Source: Candidatus Caccousia avistercoris (lineage in GTDB: Bacteria > Bacillota > Clostridia > Oscillospirales > Acutalibacteraceae). Taken from it: 32,313 nt of DNA. Positions 16,931 through 25,293 of the stretch are shown piece after piece. Numbering within the stretch: the first letter of the stretch is position 1; each line of letters begins with the position of its first letter. A program made the translations under genes and the position numbers. Where the stretch lies: positions 1 to 32,313 of the forward strand of contig DVMK01000218.1 in the NCBI GenBank assembly GCA_018715025.1, given 5' to 3'. Below the pieces are notes generated by a model that worked only from the letters and a program-made list of their open reading frames with translations, made no database searches and was not told the DNA's origin.

Positions 16931-17689
16931 TCAGGATTCCAGGCGGCCCCAGTAGGCCTTCGTCTCGTTGGGGACGCAGAGAAGGCCGTCTTCGGCATAC
17001 TGGTCAAACAGGCCTTCCAGGGCGGCCAGGTACGCGGTGTAGCCCTCGTCCCCCGGGCCGATGCTGTAGGAGGAGGACAGGCTGCGCTGGATAAACTTTT
17101 CTTTTGTGTAGTACAGGTTGTGGGGGATTCGGATGCAGGCCGGCTTACCGCCGAAGAAAACCTCCATGGCAGCCTGCTTCTCCTCCCAATTGCCGCCGCT
17201 GAAGCCGCGAAAAGCCGGGCAGAAGCGGCGAAAGATCTCCCCGTTCCGCTTTACGGATTCCGCTTCCTCCACGCGGCTGTTCCACACCAGCACCGCCATT
17301 CCCCCGGGCCGCAGGATGCGCAAACACTCCCGGCGGAAGCCCTGGGGCGAAAACCAGTGGAAGGCCTGGGCCGCCGTCACGAGGGACACGCTGCCGGAGG
17401 GCAGGCCGGTGGCCTCGGCGGTCCCCTCCCGAAGGAAAATCCCGGGGGTGTTTCCCAGCAGCAGTTCCGCCTTCCGCCGCATGTCGCCGTTGGGCTCTAC
17501 GGCCCAGACGGAGCAGCCCAGCTCCTCCCGCAAAAAGCGGGAGAAAATGCCGGTGCCGGCCCCCACGTCGGCGGCGTCAGCCCCTTTCATGCCCAGCTCA
17601 GCCAGGCGGGCCGCCAGCTGTTTCGGGTAGCCGGGGCGGGCGGACTGGTACGACTCCGCCTTTCCGGAAAATTTAGCGGTATTGTCCAT
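16931..17689 (-). CDS. Class I SAM-dependent methyltransferase
   Basis: MDNTAKFSGKAESYQSARPGYPKQLAARLAELGMKGADAADVGAGTGIFSRFL... (motif I). Start at 17689 rather than the long ORF start. Confidence 0.88.
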   Translation of the reverse strand: MDNTAKFSGKAESYQSARPGYPKQLAARLAELGMKGADAADVGAGTGIFSRFLREELGCSVWAVEPNGDMRRKAELLLGNTPGIFLREGTAEATGLPSGSVSLVTAAQAFHWFSPQGFRRECLRILRPGGMAVLVWNSRVEEAESVKRNGEIFRRFCPAFRGFSGGNWEEKQAAMEVFFGGKPACIRIPHNLYYTKEKFIQRSLSSSYSIGPGDEGYTAYLAALEGLFDQYAEDGLLCVPNETKAYWGRLES

Positions 17690-17699
17690 CTCTTTCTCC

Positions 17700-18470
17700 T
17701 TACACATAGCGCGACGGCGGCTGAGAGCCTTCGGCCAGCTGGAATTCCACCTGGGGGAACTGCCCGCGCAGGCGAAGACGCAGGGGCTCCAGCACCACGG
17801 CCTCTGTGTGGAAATGGCCCGCGGCCACCAGAGTGAGGCCCGACTCCGCCGCGGCCAGCAGCTCATGGTGCTTTGCCTCGCCGGTGACAAAGGCCTGCAC
17901 GCCGCTGTCTTCCGGGCGGGGCATGCAGAAAGCGCCGGCCCCGCTGCACAGGCCTGCGGTGCGCACCTTTCCGCTTCCCTCGGTGTATTCCACCGCCTGG
18001 CAGCCCAGGGCGTCCCGCACAAAGAGGGCGAACTCTCTGGGGGAAAGCTCCTGCTCCAGCTCGCCGCACAGGGACTCGGGCAGGCCGGAGGGGCCGTCAA
18101 CCGAGAGCGTGCGCACATTCCGCAGGCCCAGCCGTTCCGCCAGGCAGGTGTTCACCCCGCCGGGGGCCAGATCCAGATTGGTGTGGGCGCAGATGGCCGC
18201 CACCCCGTGGGCGGCCAGCAGGAAGGGGGCCGAACCGGGAACCAGGCGGCGCAGCGGGTCAAAAATGACAGGGTGGTGGCTCACCACCAGCTGCGCCCCC
18301 TTGGCGGCGGCCTCCCGCACCACCTGGGGGGTAATGTCCAGCGCCAGCAGGGCCTTCTGCACCGGTTCCTGCCCGCTGCCCGCCAAAAGGCCCGCGTTGT
18401 CAAAGCTCATGGCGGTGGAAAAGGGGGCGAAGCTGTCCAGATATTCGTAAATGTCCCGTACTGTGGTCAT
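17700..18470 (-). CDS. Nif3-like dinuclear metal-centre protein
   Basis: MTTVRDIYEYLDSFAPFSTAMSFDNAGLLAGSG...VVSHHPVIFDPL...TGEAKHHELL...AAGHFHTE. Confidence 0.93.
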   Translation of the reverse strand: MTTVRDIYEYLDSFAPFSTAMSFDNAGLLAGSGQEPVQKALLALDITPQVVREAAAKGAQLVVSHHPVIFDPLRRLVPGSAPFLLAAHGVAAICAHTNLDLAPGGVNTCLAERLGLRNVRTLSVDGPSGLPESLCGELEQELSPREFALFVRDALGCQAVEYTEGSGKVRTAGLCSGAGAFCMPRPEDSGVQAFVTGEAKHHELLAAAESGLTLVAAGHFHTEAVVLEPLRLRLRGQFPQVEFQLAEGSQPPSRYV

Positions 18471-19183
18471 GTGGCGTCTCCTTTCTCTCCTGCCCGGCGT
18501 TCCAGCTCCTGCTGAAGCCGTTCCGCCCGGGCGGCCTCTTCCGCCCTGCCCGCCATGCGCAGGCCGGCGGCTCGCTTTTTCAGGGAAGCGGCCCGGGCCA
18601 GCAGGTAGGCCCGGCCGGCCCCGGTGTTGCCGTCTACCAGGCCGGCGTAGGGGAAGGCCTCCTCCGCGCCCTGCCGGGCCGCCAAGGGCGGGTCGTACCA
18701 GCAGAGCATGGCGCTGTAGGTATGGCCATCCTCGGTGACGGCCTCCTCCCGAAACAGGGCGAAGCCCTCCCGGCTGAGGAAGGCCCGCAGATCCTCCGCA
18801 GAGGTCATGGGCTGGAGGATCAGATGCTTTTCCGGCGTGCGCAGCCAGGGCGCCTGAGACACAATGCGGGCGATGAGCTCGCCCCCCATGCCGGCCACCG
18901 CCACGTCGTCCGCCTCCTCTGGGCGGAAGGCCGACAGCCCGTCAGAAAGCCTGGCGCTGACGGCGCCCTCCGCCCCGTATTTCGCTATGTTCTGCCGGGC
19001 GCTCTGCAGCGGCCCTTCCCGCACATCGGCCGCTATGGCCTGGGAAACCAGCCCGTTCTTCGCCAGCCAGATGGACAGGTAGCCGTGGTCGGCCCCAATG
19101 TCTGCCAGCCGGGCCCCTGGCCGCACCAGGGAAGCGCACAGGCTCAGCCGTTTGCCCAGCTGGAACATGGTGTGCTCTTTCAA
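18467..19183 (-). CDS. trmK: tRNA (adenine(22)-N(1))-methyltransferase TrmK
   Basis: MFQLGKRLSLCASLVRPGARLADIGADHGYLSIWLAKNGLVSQAIAADV...DDVAVAGMGGELI. 4-bp overlap with nif3. Start uncertain: TTG 19183 with AAGGAG, or ATG 19168. Confidence 0.9.
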   Translation of the reverse strand: MKEHTMFQLGKRLSLCASLVRPGARLADIGADHGYLSIWLAKNGLVSQAIAADVREGPLQSARQNIAKYGAEGAVSARLSDGLSAFRPEEADDVAVAGMGGELIARIVSQAPWLRTPEKHLILQPMTSAEDLRAFLSREGFALFREEAVTEDGHTYSAMLCWYDPPLAARQGAEEAFPYAGLVDGNTGAGRAYLLARAASLKKRAAGLRMAGRAEEAARAERLQQELERRAGEKGDAT

Positions 19184-19206
19184 CTCATCTTCTCCTTCCA
19201 AAGGGG

Positions 19207-19238
19207 AAAAGAGCCGCCCGGCAGACGCCGAACGGCTC
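19207..19238 (-). terminator. Terminator downstream of the DUF1858 gene
   Basis: GAGCCG...CGGCTC stem (with inner CGGC/GCCG) followed by TTTT on the minus strand. Confidence 0.65.
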
Positions 19239-19255
19239 CCATGTGCGTTTTTCTG

Positions 19256-19462
19256 TTACTGGTTCTTGGCCATGTGGTCGTTCAGCTTCTTCAGAAGCTC
19301 GTCCACACTGACGCCGTGAACCATACAGGCCTGCTCCAGGGTTTCGCCCCGGGAAGCGGGGCAGCCCAGGCAGTGCATGCCCATCTCCAGAAAATAGGGC
19401 GCCGTGGTCTGATCCATGGTGAGAATATCCCCAATCAGGGTGTCTTTTGTAACAGCAGCCAT
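19256..19462 (-). CDS. DUF1858 domain protein (ScdA N-terminal/hybrid-cluster-associated type)
   Basis: MAAVTKDTLIGDILTMDQTTAPYFLEMGMHCLGCPASRGETLEQACMVHGVSVDELLKKLN. Confidence 0.9.
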   Translation of the reverse strand: MAAVTKDTLIGDILTMDQTTAPYFLEMGMHCLGCPASRGETLEQACMVHGVSVDELLKKLNDHMAKNQ

Positions 19463-19504
19463 GCGTAAACCTCCATTATTCTGCAAACGCAGATTCTTTT
19501 TTCC

Positions 19505-19533
19505 ATTATAATACCCCGAAAGCGTTTTTGCAA
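19505..19533 (-). promoter_or_regulatory. Promoter of the DUF1858 gene
   Basis: TTGCAA (19528-19533), 17-nt spacer, TATAAT (19505-19510). Confidence 0.75.
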
Positions 19534-19554
19534 TACCTGAAATTTCCGACGCAG

Positions 19555-19584
19555 AAAAGGCCCGGGGCTTTTGCGCCCCAGGCC
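19555..19584 (-). terminator. Terminator downstream of the Zn-ribbon gene
   Basis: GGCCTGGGGC-GCAAAA-GCCCCGGGCC then TTTT on the minus strand. Confidence 0.75.
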
Positions 19585-19597
19585 TGCGTACTGCGGA

Positions 19598-19876
19598 TTA
19601 TTCCTCCCCGCGCATTCTGGCGAAGCACTCGCTGCAGTACACCGGGCGGTCCTCCCTGGGCTGGAAGGGCACCCTGGCCTCTCTGCCGCAGTTGGCGCAC
19701 ACAGCGGTGTACATCTCCCTCTCCCCTTTTGCGGCGTTCCTGCGGGCGTCGCGGCAGGCCTTGCACCGCTGGGGCTCGTTCACAAAGCCCTTGGACGCGT
19801 AGAATTCCTGTTCGCCGGCGGTAAACACAAATTCCTGGCCGCATTCCTTACAGATGAGAGTCTTGTCCTCGTACAT
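19598..19876 (-). CDS. Small zinc-ribbon protein (zf-trcl / probable zinc-binding type)
   Basis: MYEDKTLICKECGQEFVFTAGEQEFYASKGFVNEPQRCKACRDARRN...YTAVCANCGREARVPFQPREDRPVYCSECFARMR. Confidence 0.88.
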   Translation of the reverse strand: MYEDKTLICKECGQEFVFTAGEQEFYASKGFVNEPQRCKACRDARRNAAKGEREMYTAVCANCGREARVPFQPREDRPVYCSECFARMRGEE

Positions 19877-19904
19877 GGATTCCTTACCTCGCTTCAAATG
19901 AAAT

Positions 19905-20041
19905 ATTTGCCCGTAGACGGATTCACACCGCCGCCTTTGAAAAACAACGCTCTATTGCTAAGCTACCGGGGCATGAACAGGGGTTTCCCCTCTCTGAACC
20001 GGCGGCGGTCAACATGCCTGCCGCCGCGTGCAAGTCCATCC
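19905..20041 (-). ncRNA. Structured RNA with tRNA-like D-arm and T-arm elements; raiA-motif-like candidate (class not confirmed)
   Basis: Has its own promoter; the 5' end coincides with a 13-nt strand (20028-20040) pairing 12/13 with 19916-19928. Also contains a 7-bp GC hairpin (20000-20026), AGGGG-AAA-CCCCT hairpin (19979-19991), GGUAGCUUAGCAAUAGAGC D-arm-like element, GGCGG-UGUGAAU-CCGUC T-arm-like element, and a potential GGCAUG/CAUGCC pseudoknot. No sizeable plausible ORF. Confidence 0.72.
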
Positions 20042-20043
20042 TT

Positions 20044-20072
20044 ATTATAGCAATAGAGCCATCAGAATTCAA
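20044..20072 (-). promoter_or_regulatory. Promoter of the structured RNA
   Basis: TTGAAT (20067-20072), 17-nt spacer, TATAAT (20044-20049) on the minus strand. Confidence 0.78.
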
Positions 20073-20114
20073 CCATTCTATAAAAAATATATCATTATTT
20101 CATAACATACAATA

Positions 20115-20139
20115 GAAAAGAGACCGCAAAGGAGCGGCC
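20115..20139 (-). terminator. Terminator of the sigma-factor gene
   Basis: Minus strand GGCCGCTCCTTTGCGGTC hairpin followed by TCTTTTCT. Confidence 0.6.
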
Positions 20140-20142
20140 CCC

Positions 20143-20742
20143 CTATTCCAAAGGGAACAGCTTTTTCAGCTTGGCCCTGGCCCGCTGCACCGCGTTGCCC
20201 ACCGCCTTTTCGGTGGTGCGCAGCCGCTTGGCCGCCTCGCCGTAGCTGCAGCCCTGAAGCCGCAGAAACAGCACCTCACGCTCCAGCCGGGAAAGAGAGC
20301 TGCTGATCTTCTGCAGAAGCATCCCATAGGATTCGCTGTCCGCCAGAAGCGCCTGGGGATCCGCGCTGGGATCGGCCGGAAGCTCCAGCGCGCCCTGGCC
20401 GCTGTTCAGGGAAAGGTGGGCGGCCTCCCCGCCGCTTTGGCGCTGGGCCCGGCGCACCGCGGTAATCATCCGGTTGCGGATGCACACGTCGGCGTATGTT
20501 TTGAACGAAGCCTTCCGCCCCGGCTGGTAAAACCTGGCCGCCGAAAGAAGCCCCAGCATTCCTTCCTGGGACAAATCCTCGTTGTCGAGCCCCTGCCCCT
20601 GGAAGCGGACGGCCTTGGCCCGGATGAAGGAAACATACCGTTCCGCCAGCTGCCAAAAGGCGTTGGGGTCCCCCGCCTGCACCTGCAGGCAAAGCTCCCC
20701 GTCTGTCAAAGCGGGGGACTCCGCTCTCTCGTCGTCCGGCAC
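20143..20742 (-). CDS. sigH: Sigma-70 family RNA polymerase sigma factor, SigH-like
   Basis: FIRAKAVRFQGQGLDNEDLSQEGMLGLLSAARFYQPGRKASFKTYADVCIRNRMITAVRRAQRQ...LSRLEREVLFLRLQGCSYGEAAKRL resembles SigH regions 2 and 4. Start ambiguous (GTG 20742 or 20751). Confidence 0.82.
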   Translation of the reverse strand: MPDDERAESPALTDGELCLQVQAGDPNAFWQLAERYVSFIRAKAVRFQGQGLDNEDLSQEGMLGLLSAARFYQPGRKASFKTYADVCIRNRMITAVRRAQRQSGGEAAHLSLNSGQGALELPADPSADPQALLADSESYGMLLQKISSSLSRLEREVLFLRLQGCSYGEAAKRLRTTEKAVGNAVQRARAKLKKLFPLE

Positions 20743-20771
20743 TGGCCTCACCTCCCCTGTTTCTTGCTTTT

Positions 20772-20800
20772 ATCATACTGCACTTTGGCAAAATCGTCAA
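20772..20800 (-). promoter_or_regulatory. Promoter of the sigma-factor gene
   Basis: TTGACG (20795-20800), 17-nt spacer, TATGAT (20772-20777). Confidence 0.7.
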
Positions 20801-20869
20801 CACAGGCGGAAAAGGGGCGGCCTCCCGGCAAATGTCAATTCTTTTCACCAACCAGATACCGGGAAGGAA

Positions 20870-20898
20870 TTGTTTCTCCCGGGCAATCGATTTATAAT
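20870..20898 (+). promoter_or_regulatory. Promoter of the comM-like gene
   Basis: TTGTTT (20870-20875), 17-nt spacer, TATAAT (20893-20898). Confidence 0.7.
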
Positions 20899-20930
20899 GA
20901 AAAACAACACCATTTCAGGAGGACGGAGCC

Positions 20931-22463
20931 ATGGTTTCAAAAATCCACAGCATGGGGCTTTGGGGGATCGACGCGTTCCCCGTTGAGATTGAGGCGGACC
21001 TGAGCACAGGCATGCCTTCCTTCGAGGTGGTAGGCCTGCCGGACGCCGCGGTGCGGGAATCCCGGGACAGGATTCGCGCCGCCTTCAAGAACGCCGGGTT
21101 TGCCTTCCCCATTTCCCGCATTACCGTCAACATGGCGCCGGCGGACCAGAAAAAAGAAGGCACCCTGTACGACCTGCCCCTGTTCATCGCCCTTCTTTCC
21201 GCCTCGGGCCAGCTTCGCACGCCCAGCCCCTCCTCCGTCTTTCTGGGCGAGCTTTCCCTTTCCGGCGAGGTGCGCCCGGTAAAGGGGGTGCTGCCCATGG
21301 CCATCGCCGCCCAGGAGGCGGGCTTTTCCTCCCTGTTTGTTCCCGCGGCCAACGCCGCCGAGGGGGCTGTGGTGGAGGGGCTTTCGGTGTACCCGGTGCG
21401 CCATGTGGCAGATCTGTACCGGCACCTCACCGGCGAGGCCCCCCTTACCCCTGCCAAGCCCTCCGCAGAGGACGGGCCGCCTGCCGCCCCGCTGCCGGAC
21501 TTTGCGGAGGTGCGGGGCCAGGAGCTGGCGAAGCGCGCTTTGGAAATTGCCGCCAGCGGCGGCCACAACGTGCTGCTCATCGGAAGCCCCGGCACGGGAA
21601 AAAGCATGCTGGCCAAACGGCTGCCCTCCATTCTGCCTGACATGACAATGGCAGAACAGATTGAAACCAGCAAAATTTATTCCATCGCCGGGGCTCTTCC
21701 CGCGGGCGCGTCCCTGGTGCGGACCAGGCCCTTCCGCGCGCCTCACCACACCGTTTCCGCCGCCGGGCTTTCCGGGGGCGGCAGCATCCCCCGCCCGGGG
21801 GAAATCTCGCTGGCCCACAACGGGGTGCTGTTTTTGGACGAGCTGCCGGAGTACGAGCGCTCTGCCATGGAGGTGCTGCGCCAGCCCATTGAGGACGGCG
21901 TTGTCACCATTTCCCGGGTAAGCGGCAGCATCTCCTACCCCTGCTCCATCATGCTGGTGGCCGCCATGAACCCCTGCCCCTGCGGCTACTTCGGCCACCC
22001 CAGCCGGAAGTGCACCTGCAGCCCCCGGGCGGTCAACCGGTACCTGGGGCGCATCAGCGGCCCTCTGCTGGACCGTCTGGACCTTCATGTGGAGGTGCCG
22101 CCGGTCAGCTTCGACAGGCTTTCCTCCAGCGAACGGGCAGAACCCTCCAGCCAGATCAAAAAGCGGGTGAACGCGGCCCGGGAGCGGCAGCGGGAACGGC
22201 TGGCCGGAACCGGAATCCCCTGCAACGCCGGCATCACGCCCGGCCTTCTCACAGACCTGTGCCGCCCCACAGAAGCCGCCCGGAAGCTTTTGAAGGAAGC
22301 CTTCGCCCAGATGGAGCTTTCTGCCCGCGCCTACGACCGGGTGCTGAAGGTGGCCCGCACCATTGCGGATCTGGCCGGCAGCGCCGACCTGCTGCCCCAG
22401 CATGCCGCCGAGGCGGTGCAGTACCGCAGCCTGGACCGGAAATACTGGCTGCGGGAGCTGTAA
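20931..22463 (+). CDS. comM: YifB/ComM family Mg-chelatase-like AAA ATPase
   Basis: MVSKIHSMGLWGIDAFPVEIEADLSTGMPSFEVVGLPDAAVRESRDRIRAA..., GSPGTGKSMLAKRLPSILP Walker A, MNPCPCGYFG. Confidence 0.95.
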   Translation: MVSKIHSMGLWGIDAFPVEIEADLSTGMPSFEVVGLPDAAVRESRDRIRAAFKNAGFAFPISRITVNMAPADQKKEGTLYDLPLFIALLSASGQLRTPSPSSVFLGELSLSGEVRPVKGVLPMAIAAQEAGFSSLFVPAANAAEGAVVEGLSVYPVRHVADLYRHLTGEAPLTPAKPSAEDGPPAAPLPDFAEVRGQELAKRALEIAASGGHNVLLIGSPGTGKSMLAKRLPSILPDMTMAEQIETSKIYSIAGALPAGASLVRTRPFRAPHHTVSAAGLSGGGSIPRPGEISLAHNGVLFLDELPEYERSAMEVLRQPIEDGVVTISRVSGSISYPCSIMLVAAMNPCPCGYFGHPSRKCTCSPRAVNRYLGRISGPLLDRLDLHVEVPPVSFDRLSSSERAEPSSQIKKRVNAARERQRERLAGTGIPCNAGITPGLLTDLCRPTEAARKLLKEAFAQMELSARAYDRVLKVARTIADLAGSADLLPQHAAEAVQYRSLDRKYWLREL

Positions 22464-22476
22464 AAGTACAATATAC

Positions 22477-22527
22477 GCAGAAAAGCGGCGTCCAGACGGG
22501 TTTCTCCTCCGGACGCCGCTTTTCTGC
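22477..22527. terminator. Bidirectional terminator between convergent comM and ftsK
   Basis: Perfect 17-bp stem GCAGAAAAGCGGCGTCC (22477-22493)/GGACGCCGCTTTTCTGC (22511-22527). Confidence 0.85.
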
Positions 22528-22540
22528 GCGCAGCCCCCGC

Positions 22541-25093
22541 TTATTCCGCCGGTTTGGACTTGGCGGAGGCCTCGGCCTCGTCTGCCTTGCGCATGTTCAT
22601 TTCCAGCCACTGCTGGTAGGTGATGAGCACCTGCCGCGGCTTGCTGCCCTCGTGGGGGCCTACCACGCCCATCTGCTCCATCTCGTCAATCAGGCGGCCG
22701 GCCCTGGCGTACCCCAGCCGCAGCCTGCGCTGCAGCAGCGAGGTGGAGGCCTGCCCCGCTTCCACCACGCACTGGATCGCCTCGGCCATCATGGGATCGG
22801 CGTCGCCGTTTTCATCCCTGCCGCCGTCCTGTTCCTTCTCCGCCACGGCGTTTTTCTCAATCTCGTCAATAATCGCCTCATCGTACTCCTGCTGGGAGGC
22901 GGATTTCAGGAAATTGGCAATGCTCTCGATCTCCCCGTCGCTCACAAAGCAGCCCTGCACCCGAATGGGCTTCTGGCTGCCGATGGGGGCGAACAGCATA
23001 TCGCCCCGGCCCAGCAGCTTTTCTGCGCCGCCGGTGTCCAGAATGGTGCGGGAATCCACCTGGGAGGACACGGTGAGGGCAATACGGCTGGGGATGTTGG
23101 CCTTGATGAGGCCGGTGATTACGTCCACCGAGGGGCGCTGGGTGGCGATGACCAGGTGCATCCCGGCCGCGCGGGCCATCTGGGCCAGGCGGCAGATGGA
23201 GTCCTCCACCTCGTTGGGGGCGGCCATCATCAGGTCGGCCAGCTCGTCCACAATAATCACAATCTGCGGCATGTGAAGCATGGGCTGGCCCTGGGCGTCC
23301 ACATAATTGCTGGATTCCGCCAGCGCGTTGTACCCCTGCAGGTCGCGCACGTTGTTTTCTGCAAACAGCTTGTAACGCTTGAGCATTTCGGTGACGGCCC
23401 AGCTCAGGGCCCCGGCCGCCTTGCGGGGGTCGGTCACCACAGGCACCAGAAGGTGGGGAATGCCGTTATACACCCCCAGCTCCACCACCTTGGGGTCAAT
23501 CATCAGGAAGCGAACCTCCTCCGGGGTGCTCTTGTACACCATGCTGATGATCATGGAATTGATGCACACCGATTTGCCGGAGCCGGTGGTACCGGCGATG
23601 AGCAGGTGGGGCATCTTGGCCAGGTCTGCCACCGTCACCTCGCCGGCAATATCCCGGCCCAGGGCCACCGTCAGCCTGCTTTTTGAGGTTTGGAAAGAGC
23701 TGCTCTCAATCAGCTCGCGCATGCGCACGGTGGAGGATCGCTTGTTGGGCACCTCCACCCCCACCGCCGCCTTGCCGGGAATGGGCGCTTCGATGCGCAC
23801 CCCGGTGGCCGCCAGGTTCATGGCCAGATCGTCGGAAAGGTTTGTAATTTTGCTGATTTTCACCCCCGGCGCGGGCTGCAGCTCATACCGCGTCACCGTG
23901 GGCCCCCGGCAGATGTCTACGATTTTCGTCTGCACCCCGAAGCTTTTCAGCGTCTCTACCAGAAGGCGGCCGTTCGTCTGAAGCTCTTCCGTCACATCGG
24001 CCTCATTGGGCATTTTCGACGCTTCCAGCATGGAAACGGGAGGGAAATGGTAGCTGCCGTCTCTGGGGGGATCCTCCGGCAGAAGGGTCATCTGCACCGG
24101 AGTGCCGATGGAAGCCCCGCGCCCAGGGGCCGCTTCCTCCTGCCGGGCGGCGGGAATTTGCTGGGCGGCCGCCACAGCGGCCACCGGATCCGGCAGATTC
24201 CCTGGGGCCGGTTCCTCCTTCTCCGCCTTTTTCTTCTTCTCGCTCGGCTGAATGGCGAACACCTTTTCCAGTTCCTCCAGCTTTTCGTTCCGCTGCCGGG
24301 GGCGGCCGGGGGACTGTACCGGGTGCTGGGGAAGCTCCTCTTTGTCTAAAGAGATGTCAATGTCCTCCATGGCGCGGTTCCGCTCCTCCCGGCGGCGGTC
24401 CCTGGCGCTGCCTACCGCCGCCGTGACGGCCCCCGCAGGCTTGGCCACCACCCGGAACAGCTTGATAAGGCTGGTGCCTGTCAGCACCATGACCGCCACG
24501 AACAGCAGAAGCATCACCACAATTTTTGCCCCTATGGAGCCAAGCCCGGCCACCAGGGGGATGCCCAGCAGGCCGCTGAAGAACCCGGCGCCCCGGCGCT
24601 GCATGCCGTCGCTGTACAGGGCTGTCAGCTCCTCCCAGAAGGGCACCTGCCGGTACTCGTTGCTGAACACATAAACGGCGGCGCTCACCAGAATGATGAT
24701 GATCACCATCAATATGATTTTCATGCCCATTTTATTGTCGTGCCGGTCAAGGGCTGTGACAATGGCTATGTAGAGCAGAAGGATGGGCCACAGGATGGCG
24801 CACACGCCGAACAGGCCCATCAGCTGGCTGTGCAGCCAAAGCCAGATGGCTTCGCCGGGGATGAGCACCAGACAGCCCATGAGAATGGCCAGGGCAAACA
24901 GCACCACCGCCATCATCTGGTTCCTCTGCTTGATAAGCTCCAGCTCCCGCAGGCGCTGCTGCTCCCGTTCCGCCTTCGTCATAGGCTTCTTCCGCGCCTC
25001 CCGCCTGGGGGCAGCTTTCCGCTCCCCTGTTCTCCGGCTGCCGGAGGGGGCGCTGTGCCGCGCCGCGCTCTTCCCTTTTTTTCGTTCCGCCAT
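22541..25093 (-). CDS. ftsK: DNA translocase FtsK/SpoIIIE
   Basis: Four-TM N-terminus, linker, then [20 protein letters not shown]...[21 protein letters not shown]...[21 protein letters not shown] and C-terminal gamma domain. Confidence 0.95.
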   Translation of the reverse strand: MAERKKGKSAARHSAPSGSRRTGERKAAPRREARKKPMTKAEREQQRLRELELIKQRNQMMAVVLFALAILMGCLVLIPGEAIWLWLHSQLMGLFGVCAILWPILLLYIAIVTALDRHDNKMGMKIILMVIIIILVSAAVYVFSNEYRQVPFWEELTALYSDGMQRRGAGFFSGLLGIPLVAGLGSIGAKIVVMLLLFVAVMVLTGTSLIKLFRVVAKPAGAVTAAVGSARDRRREERNRAMEDIDISLDKEELPQHPVQSPGRPRQRNEKLEELEKVFAIQPSEKKKKAEKEEPAPGNLPDPVAAVAAAQQIPAARQEEAAPGRGASIGTPVQMTLLPEDPPRDGSYHFPPVSMLEASKMPNEADVTEELQTNGRLLVETLKSFGVQTKIVDICRGPTVTRYELQPAPGVKISKITNLSDDLAMNLAATGVRIEAPIPGKAAVGVEVPNKRSSTVRMRELIESSSFQTSKSRLTVALGRDIAGEVTVADLAKMPHLLIAGTTGSGKSVCINSMIISMVYKSTPEEVRFLMIDPKVVELGVYNGIPHLLVPVVTDPRKAAGALSWAVTEMLKRYKLFAENNVRDLQGYNALAESSNYVDAQGQPMLHMPQIVIIVDELADLMMAAPNEVEDSICRLAQMARAAGMHLVIATQRPSVDVITGLIKANIPSRIALTVSSQVDSRTILDTGGAEKLLGRGDMLFAPIGSQKPIRVQGCFVSDGEIESIANFLKSASQQEYDEAIIDEIEKNAVAEKEQDGGRDENGDADPMMAEAIQCVVEAGQASTSLLQRRLRLGYARAGRLIDEMEQMGVVGPHEGSKPRQVLITYQQWLEMNMRKADEAEASAKSKPAE

Positions 25094-25293
25094 GGCAAAT
25101 CTCTTCCTCCCTCTATGGCGATTTCATCCGCAAAGCAGCGCCTGTATCCATATCAAAAGACAGGCGCAGGCACGTTCAGCCCTGGGGGGCCAGGGCGCTG
25201 TGGGCCTCATACCCTTAGTGGACAAGCCGCTCTCTCCCTGGGGAGAGCGGCAAAGCATCCCCCGCCCCTGGCGGGCAAAGGGAGAAGCGCTTC

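Noticed and set aside
19908-19973. Ordinary tRNA gene on the minus strand (UCA-like anticodon loop TTTCAAA)
   Set aside because: D-arm and T-arm look plausible, but the acceptor is only partly paired, the D-loop lacks GG, the anticodon stem does not form and there is no proper CCA/discriminator context. Treated as part of a larger structured RNA instead.
20937-22610. 557-codon minus-strand ORF opposite comM
   Set aside because: Antisense shadow of comM; no domain-like sequence.
22010-23686. 558-codon plus-strand ORF running from comM into the antisense of ftsK
   Set aside because: Crosses a bidirectional terminator and two real genes; shadow ORF.
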